Source of the DNA: Platycnemis pennipes
Taxonomy: Eukaryota > Arthropoda > Insecta > Odonata > Platycnemididae
Length of the DNA stretch: 64,000 nt
Assembly (NCBI GenBank): GCA_933228895.1
Contig: OW121850.1
Coordinates: 31,629,773 to 31,693,772, forward strand
Reading direction: 5' to 3'
The first letter of the stretch is position 1. Each line of letters starts with the position of its first letter. The notes beneath the pieces were generated by a model. That model saw only the letters and a list, made by a program, of their open reading frames with translations, made no database searches and was not told the origin of the DNA. Position numbers and translations under genes: made by a program. Shown here one piece after another: positions 1 through 10,880 of the stretch.

Positions 1-1060
1 GACGATAAGGTCAATTTAAGTTGAAAAAATTGGTAAAAATTAATTTTAGTTTCAAAAAAATGGCTCAGATTATCATGTTTTTTTGCTAGGCAATATAAAG
101 GAAATCGCAATGAACAACGCTGATGAGTACAGAATGAGTCAGTTTTAGTTGAAAACAGGGGTGAAAATAAATTTTAGTTTGAAGAATTAAAGTTTGAGAA
201 AACTACTCAGCTAAGGAATTTTTTTTGGTATTAAATATATAAGAAATCGCATTGTCCTGCGCTGATAAGTGGTGAAGGAGTCAGTTTTAGATGTAAATCA
301 GCGGTGAAAATATATTTATTAGAAGGAATTTAGGTTTAAGAAATCACTCAGATTACGAATTTTTATTTTACTTTGAAATATTGAATAAATTAAGCCGAAA
401 TGCACTGATCAGTTGCTATGGAGTCAATTTTAGATGACAAACTACTGGGAAAATAATATTTAGTTGGATGGATTCAGTTTTGAGAAAGCGACTCAGATAA
501 GGACTTTTTTATTTTTCTCTGAAATGTTGCAAAAACCGCGGGGAACTGCGCTGATGAATGGCGAAGGAGTCGGTTTAAGATGAAAAAAAGGCGTTTAAAA
601 TAAATTTTATAAGGAAAAATTAAGGTTTAAGAAAAGGACTCAGATACGTAATGTTTTTTGGCCTTGAAATATTGAATAAATCTCGGTAAAGTACGATGAT
701 CTATGGCAAAGGAGTCAATTTTAGTTGAAAAATAGCGTTGAAAATAAATTTAGTTGGAAGAATAAATGTTTGAGAAAACGACTCAGGTTATGATTTTTTT
801 TTTCAATAAAATATTGGAGAAAAATATTTAAGGACCTGTTCTGATCAGTGGCAAAGAAGTCAATTGTAGTTGAAAATTTGCTCCGGGAAAAAGTTTTGTT
901 GTAAGATACCGCTTAGTAAGATACAGTTTTAAAGTACTTAGATTCCACACTTTTTTAATTTGCTAGGAAATATTGAATAAATCTCGGTGATCTGCGCTGA
1001 TCAGTGGCAAAGGTGTCAATTTTAGTTAAAAAATCAGTGAAAATAAATTATATTTGGAAG
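1..1060. repeat. Satellite array A (right end), ~146-bp monomers
   Basis: About seven tandem monomers. Each has a GCGCTGATCAGTGG-like core, a GAAGGAGTCAATTTTAG-like segment, a GAAAATAAATTTTAGTTGGA-like segment, an ACGACTCAGATTAGGA-like segment, a T-run and a TGAAATATTGAATAAAT-like segment. The CTGAT core recurs near 119, 262, 407, 553, 693, 841 and 998, giving a period of about 146 bp. Monomers are diverged by substitutions and small indels. In order and in private variants they match the last seven monomers of the complete array at 28203-31888, so this is the tail of the same array in a preceding unit that runs off the left edge. Open frames inside it are not genes. Confidence 0.9.
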
Positions 1061-2233
1061 AATATTTTTTCTTCGCTGTCGTCTATTGTTCATATGGCAA
1101 TTGATTTATTATTCACCGCTAGAAGGTACATTTTTCTTGCAGTGAGAACAAACACCCCGAAGATTGGCGGAGGCCCAGTCATAGTATCAGGGTCTAGAGG
1201 CGCCGCTGGTAAGAGAATTTCACGTATGCTGCTCGAACAGAACCACTGTGAGTAACCACACGTGTAGTTTTACTGTGATATTTAGCTTCACTCGAGCTGC
1301 CCAAAATGCGACCATTGCAGGTGAATATCGGCCTCATGCCTAGCCCTGAATTAGGGTCGTCATGTACGGCATCCTGTCTTACCAAAATATTAGTTCTAAT
1401 CATTCAACATTATTCACCCAGATGCCTCAGTGGTGTTTCACAGCTGTTCATTCTGAAGGATGTTGAGAGACCACAGCTTTTCATCTCTGCACCCGCTTAT
1501 GTTTTCTAATGAAAAAGTTCCACGTAGACAAGATAAAGTGAAATTTCTAATTCATGATCACGGTATAAGATAATGCAACCTATTCAAAGAGTGGTTATCT
1601 TCATGAAGACTCTGACAATAATTGTGTAAATGAAATTTTTTTAAAATTTTTAATTTTAATGACGCCATCAGTCAATTCAAAATTATGCAAAGCAAGGCAC
1701 TATTAACGATGCAAAAGATTCACATTTGGCATTAAATCCTCCCCCACTTACAAGACAAAAAATGATGAGATGAGCACAGACTATAAGTTGTACTAAGTTG
1801 AGTCATTTTATTTTTGGAAAATATTCCCAGCTATACAAAACTACTTTAACCCCTCAACGCCGTCATGCATACCCATTACGCATGTTTAAGACTTCTTCAT
1901 TTGTCATTTTGTCGATCCATTTTATCTTCATTATGCTTCTGTAGCACCGAAAAAATTTCGAAAACCTCCAGCGTCCATGCCTCACTTCCGTAAAGAATAA
2001 TGCTCCAGAACATTTGACCGGATAAATAAGATTAGAGAGATATATTGTCGTACCGATAGATTCAAAATGTCATTTTTTCCCCGTACTATAAGAGAACAGA
2101 ATAGGCAGCATAGCAAAGGGATAGGTAGGGGAAATATTTTAGAGTAGTCTGTATTGCATGATGCATGTATTAAGCACTTAAATACTATAGATACTAATAA
2201 TCTAGTTGCATGAGACCCTATAGTTGCTTGTTT
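1061..2233. other. Non-coding stretch, nothing recognised
   Basis: Short open frames at 1004-1255 and 1306-1509 are shared with copy 2, but they overlap satellite sequence, match nothing I know and show no codon-like conservation. The rest is AT-rich DNA with no recognisable repeat, promoter or RNA structure. Confidence 0.5.
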
Positions 2234-2345
2234 GCATGCCAAAAGTGCATGCTTGGTGATCTTCACCCCCTGCCACACACCCTCGAGGTGTCTTGCAGGG
2301 TATCGTGTAAAAGTAGATGTAGAATGGAGCAGCTGCGTGTGGCGC
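2234..2345. repeat. Dispersed short repeat with hairpin (member 1)
   Basis: It contains an imperfect palindrome at 2268-2300 centred on CTCGAG, with arms resembling CCCTGCCACACACC and GGTGTCTTGCAGGG, preceded by GCATGCCAAAAGTGCATGC, itself a near-palindrome. The GTCTTGCAGGG core recurs at 7485-7560, and a variant (CAGCTTGCAGGG) at 10556-10628, suggesting a small dispersed family, possibly a MITE or SINE fragment. The copy 2 counterpart is at 33061-33170. Confidence 0.45.
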
Positions 2346-2649
2346 CTTGTCAACCAAGCTTTCGAGGTCTTTCCAGGTCGTATCTTTAAGGTAAATGAAA
2401 ATTATTCATCTTTTTCCTGGTATTTATTGAGGAGGGGGTCCCCCATCCTTCGTCTCATGCCGTGTATGTACAGTGACGTCAATCTCTTGGGGAGAATTAC
2501 AGTTGACTGATTCCGCCCTCACCCCCTTCTATATATGATTAGGGTGTCTCCTGAGAGGGTCGTCATTGTCGGCTGACTTGAGTTATTGTTGACCCCGCAT
2601 ATCTCCTTCCGAAGCAATCGCTGTAAATTGTAAAATGTGTTAAACCGTC

Positions 2650-2845
2650 AGAAACGTAGTTCCTCTCTTTCACATCCTTCACTACCTGTTCTATGTAACT
2701 CATATGAGGCCTGCCTTTTCCATTCTTCCCGTTCACTTTTCCCTCGACGATTCTCTTCATCAGGCCATCGTATCGTAAGATGTGGCCGATTATGTTGTCC
2801 CTTCTTCTTTTTATAGTTTTCAGCAGACTTCTCTTCTCCCCCACT
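2650..2845 (-). pseudogene. RTE-like non-LTR retrotransposon ORF C-terminus, 3'-deleted
   Basis: The reverse strand encodes a peptide with the motif series KTIKRRRDNIIGHILRYDGL, then VEGKVNGKNGKGRP and VKDVKERNYV. This is the typical C-terminal tail, after the reverse transcriptase, of RTE-like non-LTR retrotransposons (family knowledge). The 5' part (RT and endonuclease) is absent. The frame after ERNYV runs into unrelated sequence because the element's real end has been deleted here; it is still present in copy 2 (33833-34107). The exact clade needs a database comparison. Confidence 0.7.
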
Positions 2846-3406
2846 ATTCTTAGGACTATATTTCTCTACATCTATTTATTACATTCTTGTGTGTATGGCA
2901 GCGAACGAAACACCGCCAAAACATTCACTTGCTAATAGAATTTGGAGAGCCATAATATATCGAACATGTGCCGCCTGCGACTAGAGTTTTTGAGGCTTCT
3001 AAGGAATTCGATGCTCACTTATGCTTTAAGTATTTATTTACATTCGCAGTGACATTTATTACATCCTGGAAGTCACTGATAAAATAAATATGAAGAGCTT
3101 TTCTCAGACGCATCTCCGGGATCTTGTATTTGATTCAGCGGCTCGTAAGTGGTGGGCCTAAGCCTCCTCTCCCACTTCTCCCAGAATTTGCCCATGATCC
3201 ATTTAGGCGAAGCGGACCCTTTAGGAAGGCGTCAGGGGACTCAAAACTCCTGATTTTTGAAGTATAAACTTCTTTTAGCCCGTTGGGCTCTTTTGGCATT
3301 GGGGAAAAAGAGCAAACTCGCGTCACGTACAGTCTGATTCTGCTTTCCGGGGCCCCGCTTAGCATGCCGAATCTAAAATCATGAGAACGCTCACTGTTCA
3401 ACAGAG
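2846..3406. other. Non-coding stretch, nothing recognised
   Basis: Shared with copy 2 at a few percent divergence. An 88-codon reverse open frame at 3135-3401 is disrupted by indels in copy 2 and has no recognisable motif. No RNA or repeat structure seen. Confidence 0.45.
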
Positions 3407-3474
3407 AAAGATTGCGTAGTGGTCAGATTGGTCGTTCCACGTATCTAAGGTCCCAAGATCGAATTCTAGTGGTG
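3407..3474 (+). repeat. Degenerate tRNA-like SINE head
   Basis: An A-box-like TTGCGTAGTGGTCAG is followed about 40 bp later by a B-box-like AGATCGAATTC. In copy 2 (34666-34732) the A box reads TGGCGTAGTGG, an exact fit to TRGCNNAGYNGG, while the B box is degenerate. No acceptor stem can be formed, so this is a tRNA-derived SINE head rather than a tRNA gene. The body downstream is not clearly delimited. Confidence 0.45.
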
Positions 3475-3666
3475 GAGCTTTTTCTCTGTTTTTTTTGGGA
3501 ACAATTCTTGACAATTACTTTCAGATTTTGTTCTGATCTTGTCAAAAAGTTCTTTTTCCGATAAATTTGTGGTGAAAAAATAGCTCTTCATAAAAATGGG
3601 TGTTCATGGGAATTTCTTTCGGAAATTGGACCTAGGTATCTGATCTGATATATCGAGAAATTATAT

Positions 3667-4860
3667 TAATTTGGAATTCTTTTGTAGGCACGGAAACAAT
3701 GACAATCGTCATGAAGGCAACGCAACTTGCGTTGAATCCGCAATGTTAAAAAATGCAGAAAGTGGAGGAGTGCGGCAAGAAGATCAAAAAGGTAATGAAA
3801 CAACAGACGAAATGGGTGAGATTTTACAATTGATTAATTTATCGGAAGGACAGGGATGAAAGGAGATGAAAGAAAGATGAAGAAAGCCGAAGATGACGGA
3901 AATTATCGCGCTAAAATGAAAGAATTGGGGAGAATTGACGCTGATCCCGCATTGGAAAAAACTAACATGGATCGGAAGAGAAAAAATGATGAATGTGCCA
4001 GAAATTACCGCGCAAGAAAGAAAGAATGTATTCGTCAGAATGCACAGGAAGCGGAAAACGAGAGGAAAAAAGCCGAATATGCCAGAAATTATCGTGCTAA
4101 GAAAAAAGATGATGTCGAGAATAAAGATTGTGCAGGAAATGAAGATGCTACTCATAGAAACATCCTAGATAAATTTCGTTCTCAAATTACAGGGAGAAAC
4201 AAGGGACCAATGATTTACTACAAACGATGGAAACGACCGATTTCCAAATAGCTGGGCCCTCCAAAAAACTATCATTCATTCCCAATAGAGATCGTATAAT
4301 TCATTGTTTGCAAATAACAGGTTCCTCTACGAGAGAGGTGCCGTTTATACCGCGGAAAGGCATTACCTATCCTAATTCTGAAAGTGATCTCCAGATCTTC
4401 ATTTTCCGGCTATGCTGATTGATGGAGGGAGGATCGGGGCGAGTCAAATTCAAATGTTGATAATGTTGTGCACTATTTCGTTCAACGGTGGAATGAAAAA
4501 GACATTTTAAACGAAAATAATATTAACGAACCTCAAATACAAGTTCAAGTTCAACAGCAAATTATGTAAAGCTCATTGTCAACAAATTTGTCGGCAAATA
4601 AAGAGTTTAAAAAGCAATTTTTAATAATGAATTTGCACATGCTTGCGATGTTTGTGATAGACTTTGGTTTCAAAATGATTTAAAATCATTAATACTTACA
4701 TACATACGTTCACATAAAGAGAAAAAAATACACAAGTCTAGTTTTTTGCACGGCGTAGTGAACAAAAGAGTGATTAAAGCGTGGCTGAATTCTTATTCAG
4801 ATGTATTTGAAAATATAAATCGGTCTAAGAAGTTTACACTTCTCCTGTGTGGTCCTAAGC
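3667..4860 (+). pseudogene. Helitron-like N-terminal ORF remnant, copy 1
   Basis: Three frames in succession encode parts of one protein. First is an acidic leader (3671-3856). Then comes a strongly basic segment (3856-4251) with repeated NYRAKMKE, NYRARKKE and NYRAKKKD motifs. Then a GPSKKLSFIP segment (4227-4418) and, after further frameshifts and a stop, the region equivalent to the CDVCDRLWF motif seen intact in copy 2. From family knowledge, a basic N-terminus followed by a Cys-rich C-x-x-C-DRLWF motif fits the region upstream of the Rep domain in animal Helitron proteins. Rep and helicase domains are absent. Frameshifts and stops show it is dead. Confidence 0.5.
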
Positions 4861-5405
4861 ACACCCAATTTTTTTTAATTTTTCCTTCTGACACAAAGTC
4901 TCAGACATTCATGTTCTCTTTTGGCGCAATTTTAGTCTCTACTCCTCCTGTAAAAAAAATCGAGCCCTTTTCTTAGGAGCTTGGCCTTTTTCAAGGTTGC
5001 TATCCCCCTTCTCAACGAAATTAGTTGCGACGCCCTCAATCAACCAATTTTCAAGCCACCGTAAAAATGTGTGGCAGGTGGTGCAGGATTTTTTCGTAGT
5101 TATCGAGTCATTTAAGATCTACATAGGCTTAATTTTGCTCGGTTTTGCTTTATTTTCATGACTAGATAGATCTTATCTAATATGCTAGAGTACCTATTCA
5201 CTTTGCCGAAATACTTCCATAAGTATGAGATTAGATATCGGGGTCATATCCATTCTAAATCGTAGGTAATGCATGAATTCTATTCTGTTTAGGAGCTATT
5301 CCAAATTGGTGCTTATAATATCAGTTTACATATACTACAACATCATATCATAGCATGGTGAAAAATATATCTCGAGCAAAATTTTCAAGTGCTTGAAATG
5401 TAATT
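4861..5405. other. Non-coding stretch after the Helitron-like remnant
   Basis: AT-rich sequence without recognisable genes. Positions 4884-5103 are present here and in copy 3 but replaced by a short patchwork in copy 2 (36138-36223). The segment around 5295-5376 is the counterpart of the sequence duplicated into that patch. Confidence 0.55.
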
Positions 5406-5476
5406 GCGGAATAGCTCGTATCCATCAACCTTCGTCCTTCGGAAATATGACTTGGCCGATCCCGAAGCTATTCCGC
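5406..5476. repeat. Inverted repeat hairpin, copy 1
   Basis: Arms GCGGAATAGCTCG (5406-5418) and CGAAGCTATTCCGC (5463-5476) are reverse complements apart from one extra base, separated by about 44 bp that itself contains CCTTCGTCCTTCGG. Arms are maintained in copy 2 (36524-36594) and nearly so in copy 3 (62820-62890). It could be the end of a foldback element or an RNA stem; no coding function is evident. Confidence 0.5.
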
Positions 5477-7484
5477 GTTTGACTCCTTTTCTTCATGAAC
5501 AGAAGGACTGCAAGGGCGTGCTCCGATGCGTGTTGCATTTCAGTCACTCGCTTCGTTCGTGCGACGCCGGGACTCTCCGAACCACTGAGAAGTGACTAGG
5601 CAGTCGTTTCGTTTGCCTGTGCTTGAGGAAAGTTTCTCTGTGAATTTATAGCAAGCGAACCAGTAATCCATTCTGTTTGTTCGAATACTTGGAGCTCGGA
5701 GTTTAGGTGCAAGAAGTGAATGTATTTTTGTGTTAAGTGATATTGCGGGTATATCCCTGTTACAAGTGTTGCGTTACTATGTTTGTCTGTGACGTGGTGG
5801 ATTGCAATACATTTTTCGTTGTAGGATATCGTGTATTTTTTTAGATTTGTACGTGTATGTGCAAATGTGTGCATATCTACGGGTAATATAGGAGTTGAGG
5901 GCGACACTAAGGTATTGTTATTCATATTATGATATGTTATATTATATTCAAATGCCAAAAGTGAGTAAATCTGACCCTGCGGTCTAAGACAATCATTCAG
6001 GTAAAACAGTTCTTTTTCCTAGAGTTAACTTTATTTTAGGCGAAACAAACCTTGGTACGCAGCATATTTTGTTGGTGACCATCAGACCTTGTGAATATTC
6101 AAATATCTGGTAATAATTAGTTCTGCCGCTTGGAGCATGTGCAAACCCGATACTGTATGTTGTGATAAAATTATAATTGGTAGCGCCACCATTGTTACGA
6201 TCATATCAACTATATCTTACCTGTATGTTATATCTCTGACTAATTTATAGCCAAAATCTGCATCTTATTTCCTAGATGATTTTTCGGATCTGTGACATAT
6301 AGCCTTTTGAGTGAGTTGCGTACACGACTACTGTGTACTCCTCCCGATTCGATATTTAATTGGAGTGGAAAACAAATAGAAGATACGAGGTAATATCAGG
6401 GTCTTCGGCAACGGAAGTGATAAAGGTAACCATATTTTTAAAAGGGATCTCGGTGTTTTCCTATTCATGTGTGTACGCAAAATCAGTTGCCGTCATTACG
6501 AAACGGATAGTATTTAAACAAAATAATTTATAGCGATATACTTTATCTCTCAAATTCTGTGAGGACATCTTCATTTTGTAAAAATAGTTAACAATGTCTA
6601 TTTAGGCTTTTTTTGTTTATCATTAGGGTTTGCTATCTTTAGGATGAGGTTAGATTTGGCGTCAGAGGCATGGTATGTGACAGGATGATAGAAATATAGC
6701 ATACACGAAAATAATAATAATAAACGAATGCAATGAAAGACGTCGGCTCGTTTACGTCCTATCACACGGACTAAATACTGAAATTAATATATTCTACATT
6801 AAATCGTATCAACCGAATCTACTAACCTCCACCACTCTCTCTCCTCATGCCAGAATACGATTTTCGGCCTTCCACATGGAAAAACGGGTCTTTAACTGCC
6901 TAATCAAAATTAATCTGGTTCAATGCAAGGTAGCCTCCGAAGAAGGTTTTCGTTCCTACCTTGCTAACTTCCTCCCTTCACTCTCGAAATCATGGTAAAA
7001 TATGGGCCTAATTTCGAAGTCACCGGCATTTAACCCGAGTCTTAGTATCTGAACGTCCACCGCAGAAACCATCGAAGCATGCGAACCTCCATTCTGTTTT
7101 TGAGTGTAGCACGCCGAGCGATGACCCTCCGCTCAGCTGATCGACCGAATGTCTAAGACGTGAATTCCAATGTATTTGCTTCATGAGTGACGAACGCATA
7201 CTGCAGTTTTTTTATTGTTACCCGGACCAACGTACTGAGAATGATCACCAATACTACTGGGTGGACGGCGTAGGTGTCAATTCTTGCGCCCTCTGCCGAG
7301 ATTGGTTCCCAGTGTAAGATTAACTGGACCTTTCATGTTGATTTCGGCATACAGCTATGTATATTTTCTATTTCTTTAATCAACGGTGATTGTATCTTTT
7401 CTTCATAATGATGATGAATTCCATTGTTACCTGTTTTACGTTATGTTGAAAATAATGCTACCAAATGGATGAATTATCCACATT
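5477..7484. other. Non-coding stretch with a near-identical block
   Basis: I see no gene. The reverse 120-codon open frame at 5596-5958 is shortened in the other copies, without family motifs. From about 6350 to 7000 the sequence is almost identical to copy 2 (about 37440-38090), in contrast to flanking regions that differ by a few percent. It includes a short AATAAT microsatellite near 6711-6724. Confidence 0.5.
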
Positions 7485-7560
7485 GGCATGGTACACTGCA
7501 GGCCACCGTAATGATGTCTTGCAGGGGGTGAATCTTCACCATAGTCACACCACCTATCAT
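7485..7560. repeat. Dispersed short repeat (member 2)
   Basis: The sequence contains CTGCAGGCCACCG, then GATGTCTTGCAGGGGGTGAA and TCTTCACCATAGTCACACC. The GTCTTGCAGGG core and TCTTCACC resemble the repeat at 2234-2345. The copy 2 counterpart lies at about 38584-38660. Family identity unknown. Confidence 0.4.
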
Positions 7561-8865
7561 CCTTCAAAGTGATTACTAAATATATTTGGTCAAATTTAAC
7601 AATTTAAAAAGATTCAAATTGCAAAGCATAAACATGAGTTTTTTGCTAGTTGAATCAGCTACAATTCCCTAAAGCGAATTAAAACTATTAAGCCTACCAT
7701 TTTATAAATTGTTGTTTTTTATTGAATATAATAATGGTTATTCGGATAATACGAGCAAAGAATGGCATTTAAAATCTCTCGGTTTGGTAACAAAATTCTC
7801 CAATTTTACGTTTATGGTCCATAATACCATATTGACTAGTATTTCGCAAAATGCGTTTAACGTCATCAGTTAAAATATAGCCATTGAATATCCTTCAGAC
7901 ATTAAGTCTACAATTTAACCCACGGATTGATGTTCATTAATACAGATTAACTATATCAGTGGTATTGATGTCAGGGTTACATGTATCGCCTAGGATTTGT
8001 GTGTGGGTTGTGCATGATTCCCTACCCTCGGCCTGCCCTCTATTTTTGCCAGGGTTGAAGCTTGCACAGGACTTGTGTGCAGCTTTCATTCACATCTTAG
8101 TTCATTAATATATTGGTTACCCATACAGGATTATAGTGTTATGATTTGGTTCAAAGCATAAAGCTCTCTATATATTCCAGTGAGAGATGCCCAGTTGTAC
8201 CCAAATTCCTTGAAGCATTACCTTTTTTTCTTGTCCTTCCTTTAGTTTTCTTCTCTTATACTATTACCATACTATCACCACCAAATTTCCCCCGACGAGT
8301 AACAGAAATTTACAAAGAAATTATTTGATCAATGCTTGCATTTATGTTCATGATATTTTGCGGTCCTCATCGAAATGTTAATGGAAAATAGATCAAATAA
8401 ATGCTATGCTTACCACAAAAGAATCGAAGCACTTTAATTATTTACTATTGGATACATGTGTAAGTGTGTGTAAATTTTAATTACGTCCATTGTCTCTCAA
8501 TCCTCATTACAACATTTCAAAATATTATCTTTTTAGGTTTAATTATTTTATCGGTAACTTGAATTTCAAACCTCTTTTTTATTAAATATATGGATGTTTT
8601 TAAAAAAAAAAGGTCCAAGCCTCCCGAAAAATCATTTTATTGGCATCTGCATCTGAACTGCATGGCAAACGCAGAGAAACTTCGATTTTACGAGAAGGTA
8701 ATGCGTGGCAAACTTCAAATTATCCACTTCAGTGGTATTTTTTTTCAGACGTCTAAAAGGAGTACTGTGTATTTCTGGCCAGAAGATTTCTTTCAATTCT
8801 TAACGACACGATTCGCTTGTAAAGTCAAGTCAATTCTAAAACCAAGGAGGGTGTGAGGTCATAGG
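7561..8865. other. Non-coding stretch, nothing recognised
   Basis: AT-rich DNA shared with copy 2. The 88-codon open frame at 8590-8856 is broken by indels in copy 2 (39681-39863) and matches no family I know, so I do not call it a gene. Confidence 0.45.
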
Positions 8866-8996
8866 AGAAAGGGGAGAAGTAGGGTCGGGAGTAGGATTTG
8901 AACTTACCTAGGGGAGGAGGGGAGATTAAGGTGGGGATCTGGTGGGTTCAATTGGGGACTGGCAGGGACTGCGGCAGCATTGTTAAGTGGAGGTAA
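8866..8996 (+). repeat. Purine-rich G-tract region
   Basis: A sudden G/A-rich stretch with many GGG or GGGG runs (for example AGTAGGGTCGGGAGTAGG and GGGGAGGAGGGGAG), followed by GTGGGGATCTGGTGGG. It stands out against the AT-rich background and is conserved in copy 2 (about 39952-40085). The spacing is borderline for a G-quadruplex. It lies next to the inverted Penelope-like fragment and may be part of that element's flank. Confidence 0.5.
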
Positions 8997-9031
8997 AATC
9001 TAGGAGAAATGAACGTGTCATAAAAATATTT

Positions 9032-9286
9032 TCATTTGACAAAAGTTGTCCACTGGTGAAACCTCTTCTTATCTCCAACTGCTCACAGGCCTCGTGTCTC
9101 CTTCCCTTCCTTCCTTGGTGGACTATCTCAGGGTCGGAGTTACTGAAGTAGTCCTCCCCCCGCAGGTGCTTATTAAAGTGTGACTGATCCTTAAATTGCC
9201 GCAGAAGAGGAAAATAGAAAACGGTGCATACGTATTTGGTGTAAATTTAGACGAGCTACCATGAGTAATTCCAAATAATAACTACA
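9032..9286 (-). pseudogene. Penelope-like element, GIY-YIG C-terminal part, copy 1
   Basis: The reverse strand encodes SHFNKHLRGEDYF, then a GRKGRRHEACEQLEIRRG motif. This matches the end of the GIY-YIG endonuclease of Penelope-like retroelements, where an SHF..HL..E.H block is followed by KGRR.....E..EI (family knowledge). In copy 2 the same fragment is open for 84 codons (40125-40379); here an extra base near 9210 shifts the frame. It lies head-to-head with a plus-strand fragment carrying the N-terminal half of the same domain (9354-9533). No reverse transcriptase is present. Confidence 0.65.
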
Positions 9287-9353
9287 AATGTCTTTTTACC
9301 ATTAGCGAATTTTAAAAGCAAGTATCAATTAAGCGAAAGATAAAGTAAAATTA

Positions 9354-9533
9354 TTTAATAGAACGGGGATTTATAAACTTAAATTTAATGATTGGAAAGC
9401 CATTCACGTGGGCCAAACTGGCAGATCCTTCAAGGTGAGGGTACGAGAGCACAAGAGTTGTTTTACTAGCGACAATACGGATCAGTCTCACGTGCTCTTT
9501 CATTGCTGCAATCTGTTCTATCCTGTGTCGTAG
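9354..9533 (+). pseudogene. Penelope-like element, GIY-YIG N-terminal part, copy 1
   Basis: The plus strand reads RTGIYKLKFNDWKAIHVGQT, then GRSFKVRVREHKSCF, ending at a TAG (9531-9533). The GIY, the (Y/H)-(I/V)-G and the GRSF..R..EH blocks are the hallmark of the GIY-YIG nuclease in Penelope-like elements; here YIG has become HVG. Only about 60 codons remain and there is no reverse transcriptase. The counterpart in copy 2 (40453-40638) carries two nonsense changes, Tyr to stop in GIY and Arg to stop in GRSF. Dead remnant. Confidence 0.75.
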
Positions 9534-10196
9534 ACTGCTATACCTACCTTCTTTACTGTACCATCAAAATAATGTTTTTTTCTTCAATTGAGTGAGATCT
9601 GGAGTAACAATGGTCCTAAGCAATCCTCATTTGCTTTATTTAGAAATGAAGTAGCTCACATTACATTTATTTTGTTTTTTTTACACTGTTCAAACACATC
9701 TACTGATATAAAAAGTGTTAGGAGAGTTTATTTCATGAGAAAATTCGACAAAAAAATTCGACAAAGTGTAAATAAAATTTTAGTGGCTTTGGAACTAGAT
9801 GGTATAATCTGCTTCTAAGCTGTCTAAAGACAGATAATATCACTGCTTCCATGAAGATGGGGACTTAGGCTTTTTAACTTCAACGTAGATGAGATCTATA
9901 AGTCGGCCATTGAGTTATAGCGCTGATATCTTTAGACCAATGGCTGAATTGACGAAGAAAACCCGTAAACTTCACAGAAGCAATCGGAAGTAGAAGGAAA
10001 AAATTATCGACTACCTGAGGAGAGGAAAGGTTTGGAATAATTTTTTCATCGTTTTTGTTCACCATGAAAGTCATAGTTCAGTCAACTACATTCTGACACA
10101 CTTAACATTCATTTTCACATTCGTTGATCAGTCGTTTGTGAGTAGTGAAAAGAACTCATTGTGAGATTACTCTTTTGGATAAGATTATGGAGTCAT
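9534..10196. other. Non-coding stretch with a near-identical block
   Basis: No gene recognised. From about 9935 to 10205 the sequence is essentially identical to copy 2 (about 41005-41270), although adjacent parts differ visibly. The shared reverse open frame at 9880-10074 has no recognisable motif. Confidence 0.4.
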
Positions 10197-10396
10197 TGTC
10201 AATTGCTAGGTTGAAATATAAACTTAATCTCTGAAATAAATGCAAAGATAATATTTTTACGGATGAAATTAAAATATTTTGCGAACTCTACATTACTATG
10301 ATAGACTCGACCGTAATTACAATATTAGAGAAATTGATTGACGAACTGAAATATTCAAATTTTTCCTTCTCTTCCCACACAGTTAGGGAATGGAAA
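10197..10396 (+). pseudogene. Unrecognised decayed reading frame, copy 1
   Basis: From an ATG at 10197 a frame reads MESLSIARLKYKLNL, a stop, then NKCKDNIFTDEIKIF, CELYITMIDSTVIT and EKLIDELKYSN. In copy 2 the same frame (41260-41622) has the same stop plus another, but then stays open for 83 codons. Amino-acid composition looks protein-like and continuous across the shared stop, suggesting an old coding remnant. I recognise no family. It could be chance. Confidence 0.25.
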
Positions 10397-10410
10397 ATGT
10401 AAATGTATCT

Positions 10411-10621
10411 TATGGCAAAAATACATGTGTATCAGTGGGTTGCAGAGGTAGTTTCATGTTGGTGTAGTCACTTAAAGTTAACCAAAATAACAGCATCTTT
10501 CTGCACACTAGCCTTGCTATGTTTTTTCCTTTTCTGAATGGTGCAGTTTACCGTGAAGTCAACCAAGGCCACACCTCTTAAGGCAGCTTGCAGGGTATTA
10601 TGCAGCGGTAGACAAAATAGG
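10411..10621. repeat. Copy 1-specific ~211-bp segment with dispersed-repeat member 3
   Basis: Copy 2 joins GTATCT directly to AAGGTGGTACGG (41484/41485), whereas copy 1 holds about 211 bp between these points. The right part (10556-10628) contains GGCCACACCTCTTAAGGCAG and CTTGCAGGGTATTATG, resembling the short repeat at 2268-2310. No clear target-site duplication is visible, so this may be an insertion in copy 1 or a deletion in copy 2. Confidence 0.5.
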
Positions 10622-10880
10622 AGGTTGTACGGCACTGGTGTGGGGCGAGGGGCATTACTTCCATACCTTTGAATCAGCCATGTCATACACTTGGAAGTCT
10701 CCTGAAAAAAAGAGTATGCACATCATTTTTGAGTTATCATTTCACAAATATATCATAAGGGCTCTATCTGAGTTTTACATTCCACGACTACATTCAGTGA
10801 ATGCACCTATCACATACTGTACACATAAGTGTACTGTTTCCGAAGTGTTCTCAACCAAAATATACCACCTAAAACTGCTA

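Noticed and set aside
1004..1255. 83-codon open frame conserved at 31832-32083
   Set aside because: It begins in satellite sequence and both copies are near-identical as DNA because of the tandem duplication, so shared openness is not evidence of selection.
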